Source of the DNA: Brachybacterium sp. UMB0905
GTDB lineage: Bacteria > Actinomycetota > Actinomycetes > Actinomycetales > Dermabacteraceae
Assembly: GCF_002871795.1 (NCBI RefSeq)
Contig: NZ_PNHL01000004.1
Coordinates: 1 to 64,000, forward strand
Length of the DNA stretch: 64,000 nucleotides
Direction: 5' to 3'
Shown: piece by piece, positions 34,986 through 43,211 of the stretch
Layout: each line of letters opens with the position of its first letter
Numbering within the stretch: the stretch's first letter is position 1
Notes under the pieces: generated by a model
Told to the model about the DNA's origin: nothing
The model's database searches: none
The model's input: the letters and a program-made list of their open reading frames with translations, nothing else
Translations under genes and position numbers: made by a program

Positions 34986-37444
34986 TCGACGCGAATCTCC
35001 GCGATACGGGCGCGGAAGTTCCCCGCCTGGTCGCTGTCCGGCGGCAGCTCAGGAATCCACAGCGCGACCTGCTCGGTCTCGAGCGGCTCGGGCAGATCTA
35101 GTCGCACCTCGCCGTCACCGGCGAAGCTTCCGCTGGTCAGCACGTCACCGAGGCTGCCATCGTCGTTCACCGCCCGCAGCTCGAGGGTGCCGCCGGTGTT
35201 CTTGGCCGTCGTGACCGTGACCGCCTTCAGTTCGGAGGGCTCGGCCAGGTGGACGCGCACCCCCACTCCATCCTTGAGACCGCCGTAGTCCGGAGTCGCG
35301 TAGTACTTCGTGGACCAGAATGAGGCGGGATCCCCGTCGTGGATCCGATCCTGCTGGTCCGCATTGTCGACCTCGTCACCGCCCGGGGTGAACAGCTCGA
35401 CGCTCGCCAGCTGCGCCGCGGGCAGCTCCTCCTCGGTCTCCTCGGCCGTGGGCTCGACCGGAGCCTCCCCGGTCTCCTCGTCCGCCGTCGGCTCCTCACT
35501 GGGGGCTTCCGATGTGGCTAGCGGGTCCTCGATGATCGAGGGCAGGTCGCGGGTGACCGTCGTGATGGCGAGTACCAGCGCGAGCATCACGAGGATGACG
35601 CCACCGGCGATGATCCACTGGGACTGCAGCGACCGGCGCTCCTGATCCTGCGGGCCCAGCGCAAAGGTGTCCGGGTCATCGGCATCGGTGGCGACCCCCA
35701 CGACGTCGCGCAGCAGGGACGAGCGACCGCCCGCCCACGCGGCTGACGGTGCCGTCTCCTCCAGCACCGACCGATCGCGTCCGTGCACCACGATCGGGCC
35801 CGACGGCTCCGGTGCGGCGGCCGGGGTGGGGTCATCCTCGTCCTCAGTGGGCGGCGTCGCCGGAGATGCCGCCGGCGTGGCGGGCGGGGAGGGCACGGCG
35901 GCGGCCGCCGCTGCCCCGCCTGCGGCGAGAGGGGTGGCCGATGGTGGCTGCTCGGGGGAAGGCTCCGGTGAGGTGGCCGACGGGGGCTCGTCGGTGGGAG
36001 CCGTGGCGGCGGACGTCCCGGTGGTCTGCGCCGGGGCAGCTCCCGCGTCCGCTGTCGCATCTGGTTTGGCGTCCGTCGCCGGAGCGGGATCCTTGGCGGG
36101 AGCGGGCTGCTGCGGAGAGATCGACATCTGCCCCGGGAACGGGCTGCTGCTGCGCTTCTGTGTCAGATGCAGTTCCTGGACCAGGGCATTCGCGGCGCGA
36201 GAGGACTCTGCGGCGGCTGCCGCATCGGCCCCCTCCGCGGCCGGGCTCGGCGGAGCTGTGGCAGCCGTATCCTCTGCCGGATCCTGATCTGGCGGCGCCG
36301 CGTCGGTGGAGTGCTCGGCCACGGTCCCAGGCGCCGCGGTGCTGTCCGTCGATTTCTCCTGGGGGGAGCCGGTCGCATCTGGTGCGCCAGGCAATGCCGC
36401 AGCAGCGGCCGCGGCCCCGGCGAGCGTGGCTACGCCAGCTGCCGCAGCGGGCACAGCGGGCGGCGGACCCGTCGGTGCCGAAGCGGGTCCCTGCGGCGCC
36501 GCGGCCTGCGGCGCTTCAGCTTCCTGCGGGGCCGTGGGCTCCTGCGGGGCCTCGGGCCCCTGCTCTGCCTCAGGCCCCTGCTCAGCCGCGGGCGCCGTCG
36601 GCGCCTCGGCAGCCGGCTGCGCTCCTGCCGCCGGCGCCGTGGGTCCCGCCACCGGCTGTGCCGCCGTCTCTTGCCGCGACCCGTAGGCCTCGAGCGTCAC
36701 CGGGATCGACTGCCACGGCCGCAGCTCCTCGATGAGAGACCGCGTGGTCACCGGCATGTCATCAGAGGACTCATTGAGCACGGCATCGCACAGCAGATCC
36801 AGATCCGGCGGGATCTCCTGCGCGGTCACCGCAGAGGGCCGCGGCACCGTCCCGCCCTCCCCGCGGCGCGGGCTGCGGCCCGTCAGCGCCCGGTACAGGA
36901 GCGCCACAAGCGCCGCCGTGTCCTGGAACGACGCCACCTCCCGGGACCGATCTAGACCCGGATGCGAGGCCGCCTCGGCCCCCACCCCCAGAACGACGAC
37001 CTCCCCGGAGGCGGTGTCCACGAATACGCGATTGGAATCCAGGAACTGGTGACGCACCCCGCGTCGGCGAGCGACCTCGAGCCCTGCGGCCGCCTCGCCG
37101 ATGATCGCGCGAGCCGTCTCCGGATGCAGCGCCCCCTTGCTCAGCAACGCAGCCAGCGGCGGTGCCGGAGGCAACGGGTACTCCACCACCGTCAGCTCAT
37201 CATCCGGTGCCGCGATCTCCCGCACCGGCAGCAGCCGCGCATCCTCCACCAGGTAGGCGCGCCGCACCGCATCGGCCGTCTCCGCGGCGGCCTGGCCGCG
37301 CACGATGAACAGCACCACCGATTCGTCGGTATCCACCACCCGGGCCCGGCGCCACTCGGCACCCTCGGCCACCCGGGACAGGGGGATGCGGCCCTCCAGC
37401 GTCCATCGCGTAGACAGGGCATCCTGCTGCGAGTTCGTGTTCAC
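34982..37444 (-). CDS. MviN-type pseudokinase with transmembrane helix and discoidin-like domain
   Basis: 820 residues. Residues 1-245 form a protein-kinase-like domain that has lost catalysis: HRDxKxxN reads HQFLDSNR and DFG is replaced (VLGVGAE). Residues 250-590 are an Ala/Pro/Glu-rich linker. A membrane helix lies near 605-630 (WIIAGGVILVMLALVLAI). The C-terminal 150 residues are discoidin-like (RIHDGDPASFWSTKYYATPD, VGVRVHLAEPSELKAVTVTT). This is the architecture of the C-terminal half of mycobacterial MviN, where the pseudokinase is phosphorylated by PknB and recruits FhaA. Here it is a separate gene, 72 bases after murJ. Confidence 0.85.
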   Translation of the reverse strand: MNTNSQQDALSTRWTLEGRIPLSRVAEGAEWRRARVVDTDESVVLFIVRGQAAAETADAVRRAYLVEDARLLPVREIAAPDDELTVVEYPLPPAPPLAALLSKGALHPETARAIIGEAAAGLEVARRRGVRHQFLDSNRVFVDTASGEVVVLGVGAEAASHPGLDRSREVASFQDTAALVALLYRALTGRSPRRGEGGTVPRPSAVTAQEIPPDLDLLCDAVLNESSDDMPVTTRSLIEELRPWQSIPVTLEAYGSRQETAAQPVAGPTAPAAGAQPAAEAPTAPAAEQGPEAEQGPEAPQEPTAPQEAEAPQAAAPQGPASAPTGPPPAVPAAAAGVATLAGAAAAAAALPGAPDATGSPQEKSTDSTAAPGTVAEHSTDAAPPDQDPAEDTAATAPPSPAAEGADAAAAAESSRAANALVQELHLTQKRSSSPFPGQMSISPQQPAPAKDPAPATDAKPDATADAGAAPAQTTGTSAATAPTDEPPSATSPEPSPEQPPSATPLAAGGAAAAAAVPSPPATPAASPATPPTEDEDDPTPAAAPEPSGPIVVHGRDRSVLEETAPSAAWAGGRSSLLRDVVGVATDADDPDTFALGPQDQERRSLQSQWIIAGGVILVMLALVLAITTVTRDLPSIIEDPLATSEAPSEEPTADEETGEAPVEPTAEETEEELPAAQLASVELFTPGGDEVDNADQQDRIHDGDPASFWSTKYYATPDYGGLKDGVGVRVHLAEPSELKAVTVTTAKNTGGTLELRAVNDDGSLGDVLTSGSFAGDGEVRLDLPEPLETEQVALWIPELPPDSDQAGNFRARIAEIRVE

Positions 37445-37516
37445 CGACCATCCTTCTGTGCTGTGGCCGTCGAGGGTGGGAGTCGACGTCCGCCCATGCT
37501 ACGAGGTCGCCGTGGA

Positions 37517-39238
37517 TCAGCGGCGCAGAAGCGCCCTGCCCCGTCGGCCCACCATGTTCACCAGGCGCCGCGCATCCGGCACTCGCAGCATCCACGCCAC
37601 GAGGGTGAACACCGCCGTCATCACCACGGCCACCATTGCTCCCAGCACGACGGCGAGGATGCGGTGCTGCCACATCGGCCCCTCCAGCAGTCGCACCAGA
37701 ACGGCCCCGACGGCCCAGGCCAGGACTGCGGCGCCACCCAGCTTCACGAACACCAGCGCACTCTGCGCCGTCCCGGAGGTGCCGGCGCCATGCCGGGCGG
37801 CCAGACGCCGCAGCAGCCACAGGCCCATGACCCAGGCGGCGATGTTCCCGAGCGTGGTGGCGCCCGCCGCGGCCATCGCGGCATGCCGGGGATCCACCAG
37901 GGTCAGGATCAGTGGAACCGAGAGCAGCGTGATCGCGGTGATCGGCACCTGGCACAGGAACGGCGTGCGCGCATCCTCGTAGGCGTAGAACACCCGCTTG
38001 ACCAGGTACAGCCCCGCGAACGGTACGAGCCCCAGCATGTACGCCACCAACACGGTCCCGTTGGCGCGGGCCGCGATCTCCCCGGTGCCACCGCCGATCA
38101 CCCACATGATCGGCGCGGCCAGCGCGACGAACACGGCTGTGGACAGCATCATCGGCACCGCCAGCAGACGATTCGTCTCGCGGTAGCGAGCCAGAGCGGC
38201 GCTGTGGTCGGCCTCCGCCGCGCTGCGGGAGATCGCCGGGAACGCGGCGGTCACCACGGCCACGGCGATGATCCCCTGCGGAATCATGAACGCCATGAAC
38301 GCCCATTCCATCGTCAGCAGCGCCGGATAGTTCGCTGCCTGCTCCGGGGAATCCTGCAGACGCTCGGCAGCGGCCACCGCCCCTCCCGTCGCCCAGCGGG
38401 ACGCCCAGACCCCCAGCTGCCCCAGGCCCAGCATGGCCAGGGCCCACAGGCCGATCCGGCCCAGCTTCCCCAGGCCCAGCCCGCGGAAGCCCCAGCGCGG
38501 CCGCAGCCGCAGATCCAGCTTCTTGACGTACCAGAACAGGAACAGCACCTGCGCGGCCGATCCCCCCACATTGATCGCCGCCATCGCCAGGACCATCGGT
38601 AGCGTCCACTGCGTCGGATCGCCCACCGTCCCCCAGGCGGCCAGGAACATGCCCGCCCCCAGGATGCCCACCAGATTGTTGAGCACCGGAGCCCACTGGT
38701 AAGGGCCGAAGGAATCATGCGCGTTCAGCAGCTGACCGCACATGACATACAGCGCCGAGAAGAAGATCTGCGGCATCATCCAGTAGCCCAGCTGCACGGC
38801 CAGCGCATACGTCACCGGGGGCAGCAGGCCGCTGGTGAGCGTCAGCAGCAGCGGCACCGCCAGCAGGCACACCAGCGTCAGCCCCAGCGACACCGCCGCC
38901 ACGAGCGTCATCAGGCGCGAGATGTAGTCGCTGCCGCGGTCCGGCCGCTTCACCGCCCGCACGATCGCCGGCACCAGGATGGCGTTCAGGGTGCCGCCGC
39001 CCACCAGCAGCCAGATCGTGTTCGGCAGGGTGTTGGCGGCGCTGAAGGCATTGGCCGCCGCCGACATCGAACCGCCCAGGATCGCACCGAACAGGAAGGT
39101 CCGCACGAAGCCCAGCAGGCGTGAGACGAGCGAACCGGCCGCCATCAGGGCGCTGGCCCGCAGCAGCGTGAAGCGGCTGGAGGGTGTGCCCTGTCGCCGG
39201 TGGCGCGGCACATGCTGCACGCGGATCGTCCGGCTCAT
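37517..39238 (-). CDS. murJ: Lipid II flippase MurJ
   Basis: 573 residues, fourteen membrane helices. The MurJ/MviN start reads RASALMAAGSLVSRLLGFVR and the family motif region NTLPNTIWLLVGGGTLNAIL is present. It ends with a short basic tail (RRLVNMVGRRGRALLRR). MurJ moves lipid II across the membrane for peptidoglycan synthesis. Unlike mycobacterial MviN it lacks the fused pseudokinase part. Its start overlaps the upstream DUF6049 stop by four bases. Confidence 0.96.
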   Translation of the reverse strand: MSRTIRVQHVPRHRRQGTPSSRFTLLRASALMAAGSLVSRLLGFVRTFLFGAILGGSMSAAANAFSAANTLPNTIWLLVGGGTLNAILVPAIVRAVKRPDRGSDYISRLMTLVAAVSLGLTLVCLLAVPLLLTLTSGLLPPVTYALAVQLGYWMMPQIFFSALYVMCGQLLNAHDSFGPYQWAPVLNNLVGILGAGMFLAAWGTVGDPTQWTLPMVLAMAAINVGGSAAQVLFLFWYVKKLDLRLRPRWGFRGLGLGKLGRIGLWALAMLGLGQLGVWASRWATGGAVAAAERLQDSPEQAANYPALLTMEWAFMAFMIPQGIIAVAVVTAAFPAISRSAAEADHSAALARYRETNRLLAVPMMLSTAVFVALAAPIMWVIGGGTGEIAARANGTVLVAYMLGLVPFAGLYLVKRVFYAYEDARTPFLCQVPITAITLLSVPLILTLVDPRHAAMAAAGATTLGNIAAWVMGLWLLRRLAARHGAGTSGTAQSALVFVKLGGAAVLAWAVGAVLVRLLEGPMWQHRILAVVLGAMVAVVMTAVFTLVAWMLRVPDARRLVNMVGRRGRALLRR

Positions 39239-41433
39239 CGAGTCTCCTTCGAGTGGGTGTCAGGGGTGGAGCGGCCGGAGCGGGCCAGTTCCTCGGGATC
39301 CTCGGGTCCGGCCACCCCCGGCGCCCGGGTGGTCGACCCGACGCGGCGGGCTCGCAGCACCCCCACCACCACGAGCACCCCCATCGCGATGACCAGCAGC
39401 AACGTGGTCCAGTTCTCCCAGGAGGGATTCACGGTCAGCGGCGTGCTCACGGGCTCGCTGAGCGGCCGCCCATCGGCCGTGGCCACCACCGTGGTGAGGG
39501 TGACCGATCCGTTGGCGATCGCGTCGACCTCCACCATCACATCCACCTGACCGCCGGCGGGCACCACCACGGGATCCGACGGGGCGATGCGCACGAGCGG
39601 TTTGTCCGAGGTCACCAGCGGGCGCACGGTGATGGGCGTGTCCAGCCGGTTTGTGATCGTGATCGGTACCCCGGCGGTATCGGAGATGACGTTGTAGCCG
39701 GACGCCGGAACGACCGCGATCTCCCCGCGCAGCGCGGCAACCTGCTCCGTCACGTCCTCGATGTGCTGGGCATGCCCCTGCGGATCGGTGCGCCATCGGC
39801 GGGCCAGGCCCTCCAGGATCTTCCGCCGCGGCTCCTCCAGGGCGGTCTCGTCCTCCATCACCTCGCCCAGCGACACCAGCTCTTCCTCGGTCCGGGACAG
39901 GGTCTGCAGGCGCTGCGGATCCAGCGGGCTCGGATGAGATCGCTGATCGATGTGCTGCCAGCGCCCCTCAGGGGCGGGAGACGCGGCCGAAACATCGATG
40001 GGGCCCACATTGCCCAGAGCCAGCAGATTTTCCTCATCACCCAGCGGGCTCGTGGTCCAGGTCTCCTGCTGGGCTGCTTCCAGCAGGGCGTCGGTGCGCC
40101 CGGCGCGGATCCAGGGGGCCTCCTGCATCGCCTCGAGCACCTGCTCGGCTGCCTGCGTATCCAGGCCCGCCTCAGCGCTGGGGGCGATGACCAGGTGACG
40201 CGGGGAATCGGTGTACTCCGAGGCGATCGTCGCCGTCTCCGCCAGCAGCCGCTGGCGGATCTGCTCGGTGTCCGCCTCAGCGGTCAGTAGGGTGAACTCG
40301 GTGGACAGCTCGGGATCCGGGGCGATCACTGGGACGGACCCGGCCTCGGAGGTGTACTGGCCGATCGAGCTCGGGGTCGTGTTGCTCGCCGGATCCGCCC
40401 GCAGCACCGCCGAAGGCAGCACGAGGGCCTTCGCGCCCGCACGAATCTGGGCATCGATCAGATCCGCCGTGGCGCTCGCGGCCGGCAGGCCGGTCGTCGG
40501 CCCCGTCAGATCTGCCTCCAGTTGGTCCCGGACTCGGGCATCAGCCTGCTGCACCGCCGCGGTGAGCGGGCCGGTTCCCGCCTGCTGCAACGACACGAGA
40601 TCCGCCTGGGCGTAGGGCCGGGCGAGAATGGTGCGCCCCGGGGCTGCAGCGGTGAGCTCTTCGGCGGCCGTGACGGCAGCGGGATCCGGGGCGTAGGTCA
40701 CGGTGCCGAGGGGGTCCGCGGTCTCCTGCTCGCCGCCGCCATCGCTGGGGGTCGTCGGATCCATCGCCCGGGCGGGAGCCTCCAGCAGCGCGGGATCCAG
40801 CCACCAGTCCACCTCGGGACGGATCGCCAGGGGAACATCATCGGCGCTGGTCACGGGCAGCAGCACCGACTGGGTGATCTCCTCTTCGGCGTCCGCGGGC
40901 CGCCACACCACGAAGCTGCGCAGCGCCGCGAGCGGACGGTCCTCGCTGACCACCGTGAGCGACACCCGGCGCGTCCCCCAGAAGTACGGTTCAGGGGAAT
41001 AGCCCAGTTCCTTCGCCGACGTGCGCACCGTCAGCACCGCTGATTCGCCCGGCTGGATGGTGTGCGCCGCGGAGGTGGCCACCGGCGCCCCTACCGCATC
41101 GGGCTGGGTGTCCTCCTGCCACTGCGCCAGCAGCGCCCGATCCGTCACCCGCGGGGCGCGGGTGCGCAGCTCAAGATCCACGTCGGTGAGCGGCTTCGAG
41201 GAGGTGTTCGTCACCTCCACCTGCGCCTCGAGCACCCCATCGGGGGCGAGTGACGTGGGAGAGAGCTCCACCAGGTCCAGGTGCACCGGGGCGCCCGGCT
41301 CCTGCCGGGGAGGTGCCGCCTGAGCTGTGCCGACCAGGCTCACCGGCAGGCCCGTCGGCACCGCCAGAACGAGCAGCAGGGCCGTCAGCAGCGCCGCGAG
41401 CATCGGGCGCACGGACGGCGTAGGGGACGGCAT
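39235..41433 (-). CDS. DUF6049 secreted, membrane-anchored protein
   Basis: 732 residues. N-terminal signal sequence (LAALLTALLLVLAVPTGLPV), a large extracellular part with a beta domain near the N-terminus (VHLDLVELSPTSLAPDGVLE), and a C-terminal membrane helix at about 678-698 followed by a short cytoplasmic tail. DUF6049 genes commonly sit directly upstream of murJ in actinobacteria, as here. A role with MurJ in wall growth is inferred from that linkage. It is divergent from cca across a 118-base gap. Confidence 0.85.
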   Translation of the reverse strand: MPSPTPSVRPMLAALLTALLLVLAVPTGLPVSLVGTAQAAPPRQEPGAPVHLDLVELSPTSLAPDGVLEAQVEVTNTSSKPLTDVDLELRTRAPRVTDRALLAQWQEDTQPDAVGAPVATSAAHTIQPGESAVLTVRTSAKELGYSPEPYFWGTRRVSLTVVSEDRPLAALRSFVVWRPADAEEEITQSVLLPVTSADDVPLAIRPEVDWWLDPALLEAPARAMDPTTPSDGGGEQETADPLGTVTYAPDPAAVTAAEELTAAAPGRTILARPYAQADLVSLQQAGTGPLTAAVQQADARVRDQLEADLTGPTTGLPAASATADLIDAQIRAGAKALVLPSAVLRADPASNTTPSSIGQYTSEAGSVPVIAPDPELSTEFTLLTAEADTEQIRQRLLAETATIASEYTDSPRHLVIAPSAEAGLDTQAAEQVLEAMQEAPWIRAGRTDALLEAAQQETWTTSPLGDEENLLALGNVGPIDVSAASPAPEGRWQHIDQRSHPSPLDPQRLQTLSRTEEELVSLGEVMEDETALEEPRRKILEGLARRWRTDPQGHAQHIEDVTEQVAALRGEIAVVPASGYNVISDTAGVPITITNRLDTPITVRPLVTSDKPLVRIAPSDPVVVPAGGQVDVMVEVDAIANGSVTLTTVVATADGRPLSEPVSTPLTVNPSWENWTTLLLVIAMGVLVVVGVLRARRVGSTTRAPGVAGPEDPEELARSGRSTPDTHSKETR

Positions 41434-41551
41434 GGGGCCACTCTAAGCGGCGGCTACCGTAGGAGGCCGGAGGCCACACGAGACCTCCGCCTCCCCACCG
41501 CAGTCTCTCCCCGCAGCACCCCATCGGCCCCGACCTGAACGAGGACCCCGC

Positions 41552-43006
41552 ATGACCGACCTGGCCACCGCCCGCACCCGTGCGGCCTCCATGTTCCAGG
41601 CCCTGCCGGAGGAGATCCATGCGCTGGGCCGGGAGTTCGAGGCCGCTGGGCATGAGCTGGCGCTTGTGGGCGGGCCCGTGCGCGATGCAGTGCTGGGGCG
41701 CAGCAGCGCCGACCTGGACTTCACCACCTCCGCGCGTCCCGATGACACCGAGGCGATCCTGCGGCGGTGGAACCGCGGCGGCGCGATCTGGGACATGGGC
41801 CGGGAGTTCGGCACCCTGGGCGCGTCCCGCGACGGCGTGAAAGTGGAGGTCACCACCTACCGCACCGAGAGCTACGATCCCTCCTCCCGCAAACCCGCCG
41901 TCCAGTACGGCGACACGCTCGAGGGGGACCTGTCCCGCCGCGACTTCACCGTCAACGCGATGGCGGTGCGCCTGCCCTCCCTGCAGCTCGTGGATCCCTT
42001 CCATGGCCTCGAGGACCTCTCGCGCACCCTTCTGCGCACGCCCGTGGACCCCCGGCAGTCCTTCGATGACGACCCGCTGCGCATGATGCGCGCGGTGCGC
42101 TTCGTCTCCCAGCTGGGCTTTCGCATCGAGGACGCCACGGCCGATGCGATCGAGGAGCTCGCCGAACGGATCACCATCGTCTCCGCCGAACGGGTGCGCG
42201 AGGAGCTGGTGCGCCTCATGCTGGGCGCCCACCCCCGCGGCGGACTCGAGCTCATGACCGAGCTGGGGCTGGCCGCGCACGTGCTGCCCGAGCTGCCGGC
42301 CCTGCAGCTCGAGATCGACGAGCACCACCACCACAAAGACGTCTACGAGCACTCCCTGACGGTGCTGGACCAGGCGATCGACCTCGAATCCCCGGCCGGT
42401 TCCGGCGGGCCCTGCGAGCGCCCCGACCTGGTGCTGCGCCTGGCCGCGCTCATGCATGACATCGGCAAGCCCGCTACGCGGCGCTTCGAGCCCGGTGGGG
42501 TGGTGACCTTCCGCTTCCATGAGACCGTCGGCGCGAAGATGACCGCCAAGCGTATGAAGGCCCTGACCTTCGACAAGGACACCACCAAGAGGGTGGCGCG
42601 CCTGGTGGAGCTGCACCTGCGCTTCCATGGCTACGCCGATAACCCCTGGACCGACTCCGCGGTGCGCCGCTACGTCACCGACGCCGGGGACCTCCTGCAG
42701 CACCTGCACCGGCTCACCCGCGCCGACGTCACCACGCGCAACCGCCGCAAGGCCCGCATGCTCTCTCGCGCCTACGACGAGCTCGAAGCCCGGATCGGCC
42801 ACCTGGCCGAGCAGGAGGAGATCGGGAAGATCCGCCCCGACCTGGATGGCAACGCCATCATGGAGCTGCTGGGGATCCCCCCGGGCCGCGAAGTGGGCGA
42901 GGCCTACAAGCATCTGCTCGAGCTGCGGATGGAGCATGGGCCGCTGGGCGCAGAGCGCGCCGAGCAGGAGCTGCGTGCCTGGTGGGAGGCCCGCTCCGCG
43001 CAGTGA
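41552..43006 (+). CDS. cca: CCA tRNA nucleotidyltransferase / poly(A) polymerase family
   Basis: 484 residues. The class II nucleotidyltransferase head has LVGGPVRDAVLGRSSADLDF (GG and DxD motifs), then RRDFTVNAMAVRLP and RPxxSFxxDPLRMMRAVRF-like residues. The HD phosphohydrolase domain begins near residue 295 (LAALMHDIGKPATRRFEPGG). It adds or repairs the tRNA CCA end. This matters here because tRNA-Ile and tRNA-Leu in this window lack an encoded CCA. Confidence 0.95.
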   Translation: MTDLATARTRAASMFQALPEEIHALGREFEAAGHELALVGGPVRDAVLGRSSADLDFTTSARPDDTEAILRRWNRGGAIWDMGREFGTLGASRDGVKVEVTTYRTESYDPSSRKPAVQYGDTLEGDLSRRDFTVNAMAVRLPSLQLVDPFHGLEDLSRTLLRTPVDPRQSFDDDPLRMMRAVRFVSQLGFRIEDATADAIEELAERITIVSAERVREELVRLMLGAHPRGGLELMTELGLAAHVLPELPALQLEIDEHHHHKDVYEHSLTVLDQAIDLESPAGSGGPCERPDLVLRLAALMHDIGKPATRRFEPGGVVTFRFHETVGAKMTAKRMKALTFDKDTTKRVARLVELHLRFHGYADNPWTDSAVRRYVTDAGDLLQHLHRLTRADVTTRNRRKARMLSRAYDELEARIGHLAEQEEIGKIRPDLDGNAIMELLGIPPGREVGEAYKHLLELRMEHGPLGAERAEQELRAWWEARSAQ

Positions 43007-43093
43007 GGACACTGCGCGAAATCTGGGCGGGACCAGGCAGGCGGCGGTGCCCTCGGCCCGGCGTGGCCCGATGTGAGCGGGGCCGCATGGAAC

Positions 43094-43141
43094 GTGCACA
43101 CCCTGTGTGTTTCGCCGCCCTAGCATTCCGCCCGTGTGCAC
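43094..43141. repeat. Inverted repeat upstream of the PBP gene
   Basis: GTGCACAC (43094-43101) and GTGTGCAC (43134-43141) flank 32 bases that contain a TAGCAT -10-like box (43121-43126). They lie about 70-115 bases upstream of the PBP start. A regulator-binding palindrome or hairpin is possible. Evidence is limited to symmetry and place. Confidence 0.35.
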
Positions 43142-43211
43142 AGCGTGCGCATACTGAGGGACTGGGCACCGCCGTGCCCGCCTCTCACCGACCCGTAGGA
43201 GCACAGCTGAC

